Shown here: one piece after another, positions 17,472-25,344 of the stretch | Layout of the letters: each line of letters begins with the position of its first letter | Position numbering within the stretch: the first letter of the stretch is position 1 | Source: Brevundimonas sp. | GTDB taxonomy: Bacteria; Pseudomonadota; Alphaproteobacteria; Caulobacterales; Caulobacteraceae | NCBI RefSeq assembly: GCF_019636155.1 | Contig: NZ_JAHBYB010000002.1 | Coordinates: 186,001-250,000, forward strand | DNA: 64,000 nucleotides | Reading direction: 5' to 3' | The notes under the pieces: model-generated | Seen by the model: only the letters and a program-made list of their open reading frames with translations | What the model was told of the DNA's origin: nothing | Database searches by the model: none | Position numbers and translations under genes: made by a program

Positions 17472-18104
17472 TCACAGCGCGAATGTAGGCGCCGGCGTCA
17501 GTTCCGCCAGAACCGGCGGGGTGGAATCGAACAGTTCCTTGCGCGACAGCCCCCCCTCGCGGCCGCGGACATAGAGGACCGCCTTGCCAACCGGCCCGGA
17601 GCGTTCGACCACGGCCAGCCGCCCGCCGGGCCGCAACGCCGCCAGCCAGGCCTCGGGCCGCACGTGGACGGCGGCCTCGCTGACCATGACGTCCCATCCT
17701 TCGCCTTCCGGCTCTGCGAACGGGCGAACGACCGTCGCCACCGTTTCCTCGACCAAGGCCGGCCCCACCTGATTCATGACCGCCTGGGAGGCCTCCTGGG
17801 CAGTGACGTTCAGGCCCATCCGGGCCAGGACCATGGCCGCATAGGGCGCCGCCAGGCACAGGGCGCGCTCGCCGGGCCGCGCCTCCAGGGCCTGCATCAG
17901 CTTGGCGATGTCGCGCGCGGGCATCAGCTTGCGGCCCTCGGCGATCTCGACCGCCGTTTCGGCATAGACGGCATAGGCCCGCTCGGCCGGGACCAGTCCT
18001 TCGCGCGGCGCCGCCATCAGGGCGGCCTGCAGCGCCCGATCGGTGACGTCGTTCACGCGGACCTGAGAGTCCACCATGACCTTGCGCGCGGCGGCGAAAT
18101 CCAT
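17472..18104 (-). CDS. Protein-L-isoaspartate O-methyltransferase family protein
   Basis: A 210-residue Rossmann-fold protein of the PCMT family. The start MDFAAARKVMVDSQVRVNDV resembles the family N terminus; the SAM-binding region is degenerate (ERALCLAAPYAAMVLARMG instead of the usual VLEIGTGSGY-like loop). It may therefore not be a functional repair methyltransferase. Alphaproteobacteria often encode such a divergent paralogue beside tolC, as here. The ATG at 18104 is preferred over an upstream in-frame ATG at 18173. tolC lies 134 bases downstream. Confidence 0.75.
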   Translation of the reverse strand: MDFAAARKVMVDSQVRVNDVTDRALQAALMAAPREGLVPAERAYAVYAETAVEIAEGRKLMPARDIAKLMQALEARPGERALCLAAPYAAMVLARMGLNVTAQEASQAVMNQVGPALVEETVATVVRPFAEPEGEGWDVMVSEAAVHVRPEAWLAALRPGGRLAVVERSGPVGKAVLYVRGREGGLSRKELFDSTPPVLAELTPAPTFAL

Positions 18105-18228
18105 AGCGAGGCGTTCCTGAGACTTTGGACGGGAATTGCGCGTGCTTATAGGTCCGTGCGTTGCAGCGGACAATCCGATCTGATAGCGAACGCGCCTCGC
18201 GATGGCGCGGCCCTTTTCCAGGGCGCGG

Positions 18229-18302
18229 GGCCTGATGGCGGAGTGGTGACGCAGAGGACTGCAAATCCTTGCACCCGGGTTCGATTCCCGGTCAGGCCTC
18301 CA
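18229..18302 (+). tRNA. tRNA-Cys (GCA)
   Basis: A 74-base cloverleaf. The acceptor stem GGCCTGA pairs with TCAGGCC (18292-18298), the anticodon loop CTGCAAA has GCA at 18261-18263, the T arm contains GGGTTCGATTCCC, and the 3' TCCA is genomically encoded. A possible promoter (TTGCAG at 18161, GATAGC at 18182) lies upstream. Confidence 0.96.
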
Positions 18303-18344
18303 TCGCGAGATTTCCTTACTCGGACGGGCTTCGCGTCACGCCGG

Positions 18345-18506
18345 TTATACCGGTGCGGTGATCCAGCCTATGGCGCCCGCCGCGCCCAGGGCCGCCCCCA
18401 CGATGGCGGCGACCAGCACGATGCGCGCATTGCGATGGATGAAATACAGAATGCCCATGACGCCCACTCCCAACCCGTGGGCGCCAAGTTGCCACATTCC
18501 ACGCAT
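18345..18506 (-). CDS. Small hypothetical membrane protein (53 residues)
   Basis: An open frame of 53 codons starting MRGMWQLGAHGLGVGVMG, with HRNAR as a basic break and one long hydrophobic Ala/Val/Gly helix (about residues 29-49) ending WITAPV. The amino-acid composition is that of a single- or double-span inner-membrane protein rather than of random GC-rich translation. No strong Shine-Dalgarno is visible; a second ATG at 18497 is possible. It fills the otherwise empty gap between tRNA-Cys and the TrmH-type gene. No known family recognised. Confidence 0.45.
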   Translation of the reverse strand: MRGMWQLGAHGLGVGVMGILYFIHRNARIVLVAAIVGAALGAAGAIGWITAPV

Positions 18507-18549
18507 TCATCAAGGTGTACGAAGGGTTAATGCGGTGACGGTTGCGTGA

Positions 18550-19350
18550 TCATCGAACCCGGATCAGTTCATAGAGCGCCAGGGCGGAGGTCGTGGCGAC
18601 GTTCAGCGAATCGAACCCATCGGCCATGGGGATTCCGACGACGCGCAGCCGTTCCAGAAGCGCTGCAGGCAGGCCGGGACCTTCCGATCCCAGCAGAATG
18701 GCGCGGCGACCTCCTTCCCTCACCTGATCCAGCCGTTCCGACGCCCCGGGGCTGAGCGCCAGGATCTCGAACCCTTGGCGGATCAGCGCGCCCACCAGAT
18801 CCTCGGCCGAGGCCGCCGCCATGGGGGTTCTCAGCACCGCTCCGACCGAGACCCGGATGGCCTTTCGGTAGAAGGGATCGCAGCAGCCGGGGTCCAGCAG
18901 GACCGCATGGGCGCCGAAGGCGGCGGCGTTGCGGAAAATCCCGCCCATATTGTCGTGGTTGCCGATGCCGATGGCGGCCACGACCACCGCATCCTCGGGC
19001 GCCGCGGCCAGCAAATCTTCCAGGGGCCTGGCCTGGGGACGGCGGCCAACGGCCAGGATGCCGCGATGCAGGGGAAAGCCGGCGATGGCGTCCACCACAG
19101 CCTGATCGGCGACATGGACGGGAACGGCGTCCGGCAGAGCTTCGATGATGGGGCCCATGGCCTCGACCCTGTTCTCGGCCAGAAGCAGGGCCTCTGGCGC
19201 GCACAGGCAGCGGGGCGAAACCAGGGTTTCGACCACGACCCTGCCTTCGGCGATGAACCGCCCGTGGCGTCCCACCAGGTCGCGCTCCTTCACATGGCGG
19301 AAAGGCGCGACGCGCGGGTCTTCGGGATCATGGACGAAAGTCAGGGCCAT
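18550..19350 (-). CDS. TrmH/SpoU family RNA 2'-O-methyltransferase
   Basis: A 266-residue SPOUT-class methyltransferase. The three SPOUT motifs are present: NxGGIFRNAAAFGAHAVLL (motif 1 with the catalytic Asn-Arg; about 154-172), LLGSEGPGLP (motif 2) and SLNVATTSALALYE (motif 3), which form the knotted SAM site. The N-terminal 110 residues are a substrate-binding extension. It should 2'-O-methylate a tRNA or rRNA nucleotide; which one is not deducible. It is divergent from tRNA-Asn. Confidence 0.9.
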   Translation of the reverse strand: MALTFVHDPEDPRVAPFRHVKERDLVGRHGRFIAEGRVVVETLVSPRCLCAPEALLLAENRVEAMGPIIEALPDAVPVHVADQAVVDAIAGFPLHRGILAVGRRPQARPLEDLLAAAPEDAVVVAAIGIGNHDNMGGIFRNAAAFGAHAVLLDPGCCDPFYRKAIRVSVGAVLRTPMAAASAEDLVGALIRQGFEILALSPGASERLDQVREGGRRAILLGSEGPGLPAALLERLRVVGIPMADGFDSLNVATTSALALYELIRVR

Positions 19351-19366
19351 TTTCGATGATTACCCA

Positions 19367-19396
19367 TTGCACGACGCGCGAGGCCGCTGCTATAGG
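19367..19396 (+). promoter_or_regulatory. Promoter of tRNA-Asn
   Basis: TTGCAC at 19367-19372 and GCTATAGG at 19389-19396 match the Caulobacterales housekeeping promoter (TTGAC-like -35, GCTA-type -10). They lie just upstream of the tRNA at 19415. Confidence 0.55.
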
Positions 19397-19414
19397 CGCG
19401 CCTCCCGAGCATGT

Positions 19415-19489
19415 TCCGCGGTAGCTCAGTGGTAGAGCAGCCGACTGTTAATCGGCTGGTCGTAGGTTCGAATCCTACCCGCGGAGCCA
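19415..19489 (+). tRNA. tRNA-Asn (GTT)
   Basis: A 75-base cloverleaf. The acceptor stem TCCGCGG pairs with CCGCGGA, the D arm is GCTCAGTGGTAGAGC, the anticodon GTT is at 19447-19449 within the loop CTGTTAA, the T arm is GTAGGTTCGAATCCTAC, and GCCA is encoded at the 3' end. Confidence 0.97.
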
Positions 19490-19512
19490 TCTCCCTCCCC
19501 CTCGAAAACCGC

Positions 19513-19542
19513 CAAAAAAGAGCCCGACGCGAGCGCCGGGCT
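19513..19542 (-). terminator. Rho-independent terminator of the 19621-20367 lipoprotein gene
   Basis: Read on the minus strand, AGCCCGGCG-CTCG-CGTCGGGCT (one G-T pair) is followed by CTTTTTT. It lies about 80 bases after the lipoprotein stop. It may also help end tRNA-Asn transcription from the other side. Confidence 0.8.
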
Positions 19543-19620
19543 ATAATCAGGTTCGGTGATGGTGGGTGTCCTCAAAGACAGAAGACGACCCCTTGATCCG
19601 CCGCTTTGGTTAACGAAACC

Positions 19621-20367
19621 TCAATGCGACGCCGGGGCTGAATCGGGAAGCCAGGTCGTCTGGAATCCGGCCTCCCCCAGGGGTTGTCGGATCAGCCAGC
19701 CTTCGCCAGCCCGGGTCGCCGCGGCGCGTGTCTGGTCCGCTCCGGGATAGGCGTATCGCCGTCCGTTGATGCTGATGTCCGCGGGGCCGGGGCGTCCTCC
19801 GGCCACGGCCGCCCAGCGCCCCACCTTGTCTCCCGTTGCTTCGATCGCCGGCCGTCCGTCGATGACCAGGTGAACCGGTGCGCCCGGCTCCACCGATCCC
19901 GAAAGGGCCAGCATGCGCCCGTCCCAGTCGACGGCGCCCAGGGGCTGACGCGTATCTAGGCGTCGGCTCGGCCCGCCCGGCGTAAGCGCGGCGATCGGTC
20001 CGCGCCCACCGGCGAGGATCAACAGTCGCTCGGGCGCCGGGGACGCCTCCTGTCCCGTCTGCACTTCGGGTGTCAGAAGCACGGCGTTCGCGGGCGCCGG
20101 CATGCGGATGTCGAACCGTCCCGAATCGTCCGCCGAGGCGGCGAAGACCACGCCTTCGGCGCCTCTCAGGGCGACGCGGGCGCCCGGGGCGGCCTGGCCG
20201 GAAACGGAGAGGTCCGATCCGGATGGCCGGACCGCCTCGACATGGGGTGGGGATCGCCAGGCGGCCCCCGCGTCCTGAGCCCGTTCGGCCGGATCGGCCC
20301 GCCCCTGCGAACAGGCGGCGACGGCCAGGGCCAGCATCATCAGGCTCAGACGTTTGCGCGGGCGCAT
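19621..20367 (-). CDS. Predicted lipoprotein with two Ig-like/beta modules
   Basis: A 248-residue protein with a lipoprotein signal: MRPRKRLSLMMLALAVAAC, lipobox VAAC and lipidated Cys19. Two similar segments follow, VSGQAAPGARVALRG...DDSGRFDIRMP (about 50-90) and LSGSVEPGAPVHLVIDG...DKVGRWAAV (about 165-200). Both resemble short Ig-like or carboxypeptidase-regulatory-like beta folds, so it may be a periplasmic binding or scaffold lipoprotein. The ATG at 20367 is chosen because it begins the lipobox signal; an upstream ATG at 20469 would bury it. No specific family recognised. It is divergent from the LOG gene. Confidence 0.65.
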   Translation of the reverse strand: MRPRKRLSLMMLALAVAACSQGRADPAERAQDAGAAWRSPPHVEAVRPSGSDLSVSGQAAPGARVALRGAEGVVFAASADDSGRFDIRMPAPANAVLLTPEVQTGQEASPAPERLLILAGGRGPIAALTPGGPSRRLDTRQPLGAVDWDGRMLALSGSVEPGAPVHLVIDGRPAIEATGDKVGRWAAVAGGRPGPADISINGRRYAYPGADQTRAAATRAGEGWLIRQPLGEAGFQTTWLPDSAPASH

Positions 20368-20467
20368 GAAGCCTCTATGGCTAGGAACACGGATCGACAG
20401 GCCGCCGCGCGACAGTCCTAACGCGCGCCTCCGCGTCTGTCTCGCCACCCATCGTATCAGAGGTTCC

Positions 20468-21088
20468 ATGTCGCCTGTTCAACACCCCGCCATCCAGCCG
20501 TTCGACGGCCCTTCGGTCTGCCTCTTCTGCGGCTCGTCCGAGGCCGCCCATGCCGACTATATCCAGGTCGCGCGGGATTTCGGGGCCGCGATGGCCACCC
20601 GGTCATGGCGGCTGGTCTATGGCGGCGGCGGGGTCGGGCTGATGGGCGCCTCGGCGCGCGCCGCCCATGAGGCGGGCGGCAAGGTCCTGGGCATCATGCC
20701 GAACTTCCTGCGCAGCCGCGAGCGGCTGTTTGATGATGTCGAGACCCTGGTCGTCGACACCATGCATGAGCGCAAGATCCTGATGTACGACCAGTCCGAC
20801 GCCTTCGTGGTCGCGCCGGGCGGGGTCGGCACCCTGGAAGAGGTCGTCGAACTGCTGTCGTGGAAGCGGCTGGATCTGCACGCCAAGCCGGTCATCTTCC
20901 TGAACACCCATGGCTTCTGGGCGACCTTCTTCGCCCTGATGGAGCACAGCGTCGCCGAAGGGATGACGCCGCCCTCCTTCCTCCAGGCCTGGGATGTGTG
21001 TGACACGGTGGAAGAGGCCGCGGACCTGCTGGCGCGTCGGTTCTCCGAGGCTGCGTCAACCCGCGCCTTGAAATATGATCAGCGTTAA
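20468..21088 (+). CDS. LOG family protein (TIGR00730; nucleoside 5'-monophosphate phosphoribohydrolase)
   Basis: A 206-residue Rossmann-fold protein with the LOG signature PGGVGTLEEVVELLSW (about 117-132) and the N-terminal CLFCGSSEA and YGGGGVGLMG loops. Characterised members cleave cytokinin-type or ordinary purine nucleoside monophosphates to the base and ribose 5-phosphate; many annotated 'lysine decarboxylases' belong here and are not decarboxylases. The conserved region starts at the ATG at 20468; an in-frame ATG at 20354 would overlap the divergent lipoprotein start. The physiological substrate is unknown. Confidence 0.88.
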   Translation: MSPVQHPAIQPFDGPSVCLFCGSSEAAHADYIQVARDFGAAMATRSWRLVYGGGGVGLMGASARAAHEAGGKVLGIMPNFLRSRERLFDDVETLVVDTMHERKILMYDQSDAFVVAPGGVGTLEEVVELLSWKRLDLHAKPVIFLNTHGFWATFFALMEHSVAEGMTPPSFLQAWDVCDTVEEAADLLARRFSEAASTRALKYDQR

Positions 21089-21213
21089 GTAAACGTCGAT
21101 CATGCGACGTACTGAGTGCATTGCCTTTCAAGATGCGCATTGACAGTTTTGAAACGCAACGCACAATGGCGCGCAGGGCCATGCCGCCCTCACATCCTTC
21201 CGGAGACTCCCCA

Positions 21214-21510
21214 ATGCGCGTTCTTCTGATCGCTGCGGCCGCCCTGATCGCGGCCCCCGCCCTGGCCCAGTCGGCCCCCGCCCCGACCCGTGCGACCCTG
21301 TCGGACGCCGGCCGCGCGCCTGCCGCCGCCACCATCATCGACGGCGCCAACTGGCGTTGCGACGGGGTCGAATGCGTCGCCACCGGCGGCGCCAACCAGC
21401 CGGCCGCCCGCGCCTGCCGCCGCGTGGTTCAGCGCTTCGGTCCGGTTTCGGCCTTCGCCTGGAAGGGCGTCGAACTGAGCGCCGAACAGCTGGCCGCCTG
21501 CAACGCCTGA
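21214..21510 (+). CDS. Small periplasmic protein of unknown function
   Basis: A 98-residue exported protein. The first 20 residues (MRVLLIAAAALIAAPALAQS) form a classic signal peptide, and SD-like CCGGAGA lies 8 bases before ATG. The mature part has three cysteines (WRCDGVEC and ACRRVV) and ends LSAEQLAACNA. Similar small proteins occur throughout Caulobacterales, with no known function as far as I know. A strong hairpin follows 19 bases after the stop. Confidence 0.72.
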   Translation: MRVLLIAAAALIAAPALAQSAPAPTRATLSDAGRAPAAATIIDGANWRCDGVECVATGGANQPAARACRRVVQRFGPVSAFAWKGVELSAEQLAACNA

Positions 21511-21529
21511 TCCTGACGCGAGGATGGAT

Positions 21530-21555
21530 CGGGCCTCTGCTTCGGCGGAGGCCCG
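21530..21555 (+). terminator. Hairpin terminator after the small periplasmic gene
   Basis: An 11-bp stem CGGGCCTCTGC/GCGGAGGCCCG with a TTCG tetraloop lies 19 bases after the stop of the 21214 gene. It has no U-run, so it may be a 3'-end stabiliser or a weak/bidirectional terminator between convergent genes. Confidence 0.5.
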
Positions 21556-21581
21556 ACACCTCAAGGCCTGCCTGGCGTCGA

Positions 21582-22034
21582 TCAGACGCCTGCGTATCTC
21601 CGTTTCGCCTCAGCCTCGAAACACTGCATCAGCCTGTCGACCGCACGGTCGAAATTGGCCTGGAGCATCAGGTCCAGCAAACGAGACTTGAAGGCGAAGT
21701 CGATCATGAACTCCACGCGCGTTCCTATTGGATCGACGTGGAATTCCCACCTGTTCTTGAGGTGTTTGAACGGCCCGCGGATCAGGCCGACCTCGACCAT
21801 GTTCCGGTTGGCGTCATGCCGCACCCAGGTCGAGAACCGCTCTTTCAACATGGCGAAACCGACCCCGGCCTCGGCGTCCAGCAGGCTGACGCCCGGCGCC
21901 TCTTGCCGCGCATTCCAGACCCGCATCGAGGTCACCCACGGCAGAAAGTCCGGATAGGCGCGCACGTCCGCGACCAGCGCCGCCAGTTGCGCGGGCGCAT
22001 AGGGCAGGATTTTCGTGACGCGGTGGACGGCCAT
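21582..22034 (-). CDS. COQ10/RatA-family START-domain protein
   Basis: A 150-residue polyketide-cyclase/START-domain protein. The N-terminal VTKILPYAPAQLAALVADV and YPDFLPWVTSMRV are the family signature, followed by the beta sheet GPFKHLKNRWEFHVDPIGTR and a long C-terminal helix. The bacterial family is often named RatA toxin, but the eukaryotic and alphaproteobacterial relatives are coenzyme-Q-binding proteins needed for respiration. No antitoxin partner (RatB) lies beside it, so the CoQ role is preferred. An inverted repeat lies directly upstream and lipA beyond it. Confidence 0.85.
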   Translation of the reverse strand: MAVHRVTKILPYAPAQLAALVADVRAYPDFLPWVTSMRVWNARQEAPGVSLLDAEAGVGFAMLKERFSTWVRHDANRNMVEVGLIRGPFKHLKNRWEFHVDPIGTRVEFMIDFAFKSRLLDLMLQANFDRAVDRLMQCFEAEAKRRYAGV

Positions 22035-22040
22035 TCAGAT

Positions 22041-22192
22041 CCCTTCCCCCCTTGCGGGGGAAGGTGGCTCGCGGAGCGAGCCGGATGGGGGGGCTTGTTC
22101 AGCGCGCAGACTGTTGAGGATCGGGCTTGAGGTTGGCAGCCCCCCAATCCGAGCCGCGCTGCGGCCCACCTTCCCCCGCAAGGGGGGAAGGG
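22041..22192. repeat. Long intergenic inverted repeat (family 1, copy B)
   Basis: Outer arms CCCTTCCCCCCTTGCGGGGG (22041) and the inverse ending at 22192 are near-perfect, each arm itself a hairpin, followed by inner arms CGGATGGGGGGCT and AGCCCCCCAATCCG. The gene-free interval between lipA and the COQ10-like gene is almost entirely this element. Its plan matches the copies at 11951 and 30938, although the base sequence differs. Confidence 0.8.
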
Positions 22193-22207
22193 AGAAAAGA
22201 GCGACCG

Positions 22208-23170
22208 TCAACGCCGGTTCTGCCCCTCGCGCGCCGCCTTTAGCCGAGCGAAGTCGTCGCCGGCGTGGTGCGAACTGCGGGTCAGGGGCGAAGACGACAC
22301 CATCAGGAAGCCCTTGGCGCGGGCGATGGCCTCATAGGCCTTGAACTCTTCGGGCGTGACGAAGCGGTCGATGGCGGCGTGTTTCCGCGTCGGCTGCAGA
22401 TACTGGCCGATGGTGATGAAGTCGACGCCGGCGGACCGCATGTCGTCCATCACCTGCATGACCTCTTCCTTGGTCTCGCCCAGGCCGACCATGATGCCGG
22501 ACTTGGTGAACTGGTTGGGGTCGCGCTCCTTGACCATCTGCAGCAGGCGCAGCGAGTGGAAGTAGCGGGCGCCGGGCCGGATCTTCAGATACAGGCGCGG
22601 CACGGTTTCGAGGTTGTGGTTGAAGACGTCGGGCGTGGCGTCGATCATCACCTCGGCCGCCCCGTCCTTGCGCAGGAAGTCGGGCGTCAGGATCTCGATG
22701 GTGGTGTTCGGCGCCTGGATGCGAATCTGGCGCACCACCTCGGCGAAATGGGCCGCCCCGCCGTCGGCGACGTCGTCACGGTCCACGCTGGTGATGACCA
22801 CGTGGTTCAGCCCCATCTGCTGGACAGCCAGACCGACCTTGCCGGGTTCTTCGGGATCGAGCGGCTGCGGCAGGCCCGTCTTGACGTTGCAGAAGGCGCA
22901 GGCCCGCGTGCAGGTGTCGCCCATGATCATCAGGGTGGCGTGCTTCTGGCTCCAGCATTCGCCGATGTTCGGGCAGGCGGCCTCTTCGCAGACGGTGTGA
23001 AGGCCCTTTTCCTTCACGATGGCGCGGGTGGTGTTGTACTGGCCCGACCCCGGCGCCTTGACGCGCAGCCAGTCGGGCTTGCGCAGCACCGGGCTTTCCG
23101 GCCGGTTCTGCTTCTCCGGATGGCGAAGCTGGGCCGGAGAGGCCTTGAGCGTGTCGATCAGGGTCACCAT
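22208..23170 (-). CDS. lipA: Lipoyl synthase
   Basis: A radical SAM enzyme that inserts two sulfurs into octanoyl groups on lipoyl domains, which also serves the pyruvate dehydrogenase complex partly encoded at the left end. The auxiliary-cluster cysteines are [12 protein letters not shown] (about 60-71), the radical SAM CxxxCxxC is CTRACAFC (about 86-93), and the terminal cluster ligand serine is in [13 protein letters not shown]. At 320 residues it is normal. It is divergent from the acyl-ACP synthetase gene. Confidence 0.96.
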   Translation of the reverse strand: MVTLIDTLKASPAQLRHPEKQNRPESPVLRKPDWLRVKAPGSGQYNTTRAIVKEKGLHTVCEEAACPNIGECWSQKHATLMIMGDTCTRACAFCNVKTGLPQPLDPEEPGKVGLAVQQMGLNHVVITSVDRDDVADGGAAHFAEVVRQIRIQAPNTTIEILTPDFLRKDGAAEVMIDATPDVFNHNLETVPRLYLKIRPGARYFHSLRLLQMVKERDPNQFTKSGIMVGLGETKEEVMQVMDDMRSAGVDFITIGQYLQPTRKHAAIDRFVTPEEFKAYEAIARAKGFLMVSSSPLTRSSHHAGDDFARLKAAREGQNRR

Positions 23171-23312
23171 TCGCCCGCTATGTCGGCTTTCGGCGGCGCA
23201 AAGGCAAGCCGCCGGCCGAGACCTCGGTTCACGGCGCGTTACACATCTTTTCTTCGCGTGTTCGGCCCTCTAGTTTGCCTTCCCTTGAACGTGGGCGGTC
23301 AAGACCCGCAAT

Positions 23313-23326
23313 GGAGGGACGGCTTG
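23313..23326 (+). promoter_or_regulatory. Ribosome binding site defining a TTG start
   Basis: GGAGGG at 23313-23318 is followed by 5 bases and TTG at 23324. No in-frame ATG or GTG with a comparable site gives a family-like N terminus, so this decides the start of the acyl-ACP synthetase gene. Confidence 0.65.
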
Positions 23327-24877
23327 AAGGTTTCGGCGGATCTGCTGGCGGGGCAGGAACCGATCTTCGACGCGCTGATTACGGCGCGCGACCGGTTCGG
23401 CGACAAGGACATCCTGGAAGACCAGGACCGCAATCCCCTAACCTACACGGGCCTGATCCGCGCCGCCTTCGTGCTGGGCCGCAAGATCGCGGCGGTGACC
23501 GAGCCTGGTGAGCGGGTGGGTATATTGCTGCCGGCCAGTTCCGGGGTGGTTGTGACCTTCTATGGGCTGCATGCGCACGGCCGTGTGCCGGTGATGCTGA
23601 ACTTCACCTCGGGCGAGCGGAACCTGAAGGCGGCGATCAAGGCCGCGGGTGTGAAGAAGGTGCTGTCGGCCAAGCGGTTCGTCCAGCAGGCCAAGCTTGA
23701 CGACCTGATGGCCGACCTGGCCACGGTCGCCGAGATCGTCTGGCTGGACGATGTGCGCAAGACGATCGGCCTGCAGGACAAGATCTATGGCCTGGTCGCC
23801 GGGATGGCGCCGCGCCGGTTCCGTGCACGGACCAGGCTGGAGGATCCGGGCGTCATCCTGTTCACCTCGGGCAGTTTCGGTGCGCCAAAAGGGGTGGTGC
23901 TGAGCCAGGGCAACCTGACCGCCAACTGTCGCCAGGTGGCGGCCCATATCGACCTGGACCCCGCCTGGGTGGTGTTCAACCCCCTGCCCACCTTCCACTG
24001 TTTCGGATTGACCGGCGGGGTTCTGCTGCCGCTGCTGTGTGGAATGAAGGCGTTCCAGTATCCGTCGCCCCTGCACGCCAAGCAGATCGTTGAACTGCTG
24101 CCGCAGGTGAGGGCGTCCATCGTCTTCGCCACCGACACCTTCCTGAACCAGTGGGCGCGGGTGGCGGGACCGGACGACTTCTCGACGCTGGAATTCATCG
24201 TCGCCGGCGCCGAGAAGGTGAAGGACGAGACCTATCACCTGTTCAACACCAAATTCCGGGGAGTGAAGCTGCTGGAAGGCTATGGGGCGACCGAGGCGGC
24301 GCCGGTGGTGGCGGTGAACCATCCGGATCACAACCGACCCGGCACGGTGGGCCAGATGCTGCCCGGCATGGAATGGCGCCTGGATCCCGTTCCCGGCATC
24401 ACCGAAGGCGGCCGCCTGTATCTGCGTGGCCCCAATGTGATGCGGGGCTATCTGTCGGCCGACGACCCGCAGGTGATCGAGCCCCTGGAAGGCGGGTGGC
24501 ACGACACGGGCGACATCGTGGACGTGGACGCCGAAGCCTATGTCTCGATTCTCGGCCGGGTGAAGCGGTTCGCCAAGATCGGCGGCGAGATGGTCAGCCT
24601 GACGGCCGTCGAGGGCTTGGCCAGCGCGGTCTGGCCCGAGGCGCGGCACGCGGTAGTCTCCATCGCCGATGCGCGCAAGGGCGAGAAGCTGGTCCTGGTC
24701 ACGGACCGCAACGACGCCGAGGTGGCCCAGTTGGCCGAGTGGGCGCGCAATCACGGCGCTCCGGAACTGGCCGTGCCCAAGAAGATCATGCGGGTGGCCG
24801 AGGTGCCGGTCCTGGGCACGGGCAAGACCGACTATGTCGCCATCCAGCAGATGGCCGAGATGGACAAGGCCGCCTGA
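23324..24877 (+). CDS. AMP-dependent acyl-ACP/acyl-CoA synthetase, Aas-like, without acyltransferase domain
   Basis: A 517-residue ANL-superfamily enzyme activating fatty acids. The phosphate-binding motif is LFTSGSFGAPKGVVLS (about 179-194); other marks are GYGATEAAPVVAVNHP, GRLYLRGPNVMRGYL, WHDTGDIV and GRVKRFAKIGGEMVSL. The whole C-terminal half resembles that of E. coli Aas (2-acyl-GPE acyltransferase/acyl-ACP synthetase), down to GAPELAVPKKI and LGTGKTDYV. Unlike Aas, there is no N-terminal PlsC-type acyltransferase. It should ligate fatty acids to ACP or CoA for phospholipid repair or lipid A work. The start is the TTG with strong SD at 23313. Confidence 0.86.
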   Translation: MKVSADLLAGQEPIFDALITARDRFGDKDILEDQDRNPLTYTGLIRAAFVLGRKIAAVTEPGERVGILLPASSGVVVTFYGLHAHGRVPVMLNFTSGERNLKAAIKAAGVKKVLSAKRFVQQAKLDDLMADLATVAEIVWLDDVRKTIGLQDKIYGLVAGMAPRRFRARTRLEDPGVILFTSGSFGAPKGVVLSQGNLTANCRQVAAHIDLDPAWVVFNPLPTFHCFGLTGGVLLPLLCGMKAFQYPSPLHAKQIVELLPQVRASIVFATDTFLNQWARVAGPDDFSTLEFIVAGAEKVKDETYHLFNTKFRGVKLLEGYGATEAAPVVAVNHPDHNRPGTVGQMLPGMEWRLDPVPGITEGGRLYLRGPNVMRGYLSADDPQVIEPLEGGWHDTGDIVDVDAEAYVSILGRVKRFAKIGGEMVSLTAVEGLASAVWPEARHAVVSIADARKGEKLVLVTDRNDAEVAQLAEWARNHGAPELAVPKKIMRVAEVPVLGTGKTDYVAIQQMAEMDKAA

Positions 24878-24948
24878 CGAACGCGGTTGCGGGAAAGGCG
24901 TAGCTGTTCCACCCTCCCCTTCCCTGAACCTTGGGAGGAGGGATTCGG

Positions 24949-25344
24949 ATGTTTGCATCGTTCTCGCGTTATCAGCCGCAGTTGCTGTCATTGCTGCGGA
25001 TCGTGGCCGGCCTGCTGTTCGTCAGCCATGGCACGGCGAAGGTGCTGGGTTTCCCCGCGATGGAGGGGATGCCGGGGCCGGGTCTGAGTCTGGGCGGCCT
25101 GTCGGGTCCGCTGGAGCTGATCCTGGGTGTGCTGCTGGTGCTGGGCCTGTTCACGCGCCCGGCGGCCTTCCTGGCGGCCGGATTCTGCGCCGTTGGCTAT
25201 TGGGCGGTCCATGGCATGCAGACCTTCATGCCGATCCAGAACGGCGGCGAGACCATCGCCCTGTATTGCTTCGTCTGGCTGTACATCATGGCCGCCGGCC
25301 CGGGCGCCTGGGCGGTCGACAACATGATCGGCAAGAAGGGCTGA
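24949..25344 (+). CDS. DoxX family membrane protein
   Basis: A 131-residue, four-helix inner-membrane protein. LLRIVAGLLFVSHGTAKVLGFP (about 12-33) is the DoxX hallmark, followed by helices near 45-65 (GLSGPLELILGVLLVLGLF), 68-88 and 95-120. Family members are linked to oxidative stress or quinone use but lack a defined biochemical role. The ATG at 24949 with GGGAGGAGGG upstream is preferred. It is convergent with the dioxygenase gene, with no gap. Confidence 0.88.
   Translation: MFASFSRYQPQLLSLLRIVAGLLFVSHGTAKVLGFPAMEGMPGPGLSLGGLSGPLELILGVLLVLGLFTRPAAFLAAGFCAVGYWAVHGMQTFMPIQNGGETIALYCFVWLYIMAAGPGAWAVDNMIGKKG

Noticed and set aside
20468-21088. Lysine decarboxylase
   Set aside because: The PGGxGTxxE motif and lack of PLP features identify the LOG phosphoribohydrolase family, a known misannotation.
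21582-22034. Toxin of a RatAB toxin-antitoxin system
   Set aside because: Family naming only. No antitoxin gene is adjacent, and alphaproteobacterial members fit a coenzyme Q-binding role.
22265-23323. N-terminal extension of the acyl-ACP synthetase frame across lipA
   Set aside because: It is antisense to lipA and not family-like. The real start is the TTG at 23324 behind GGAGGG.
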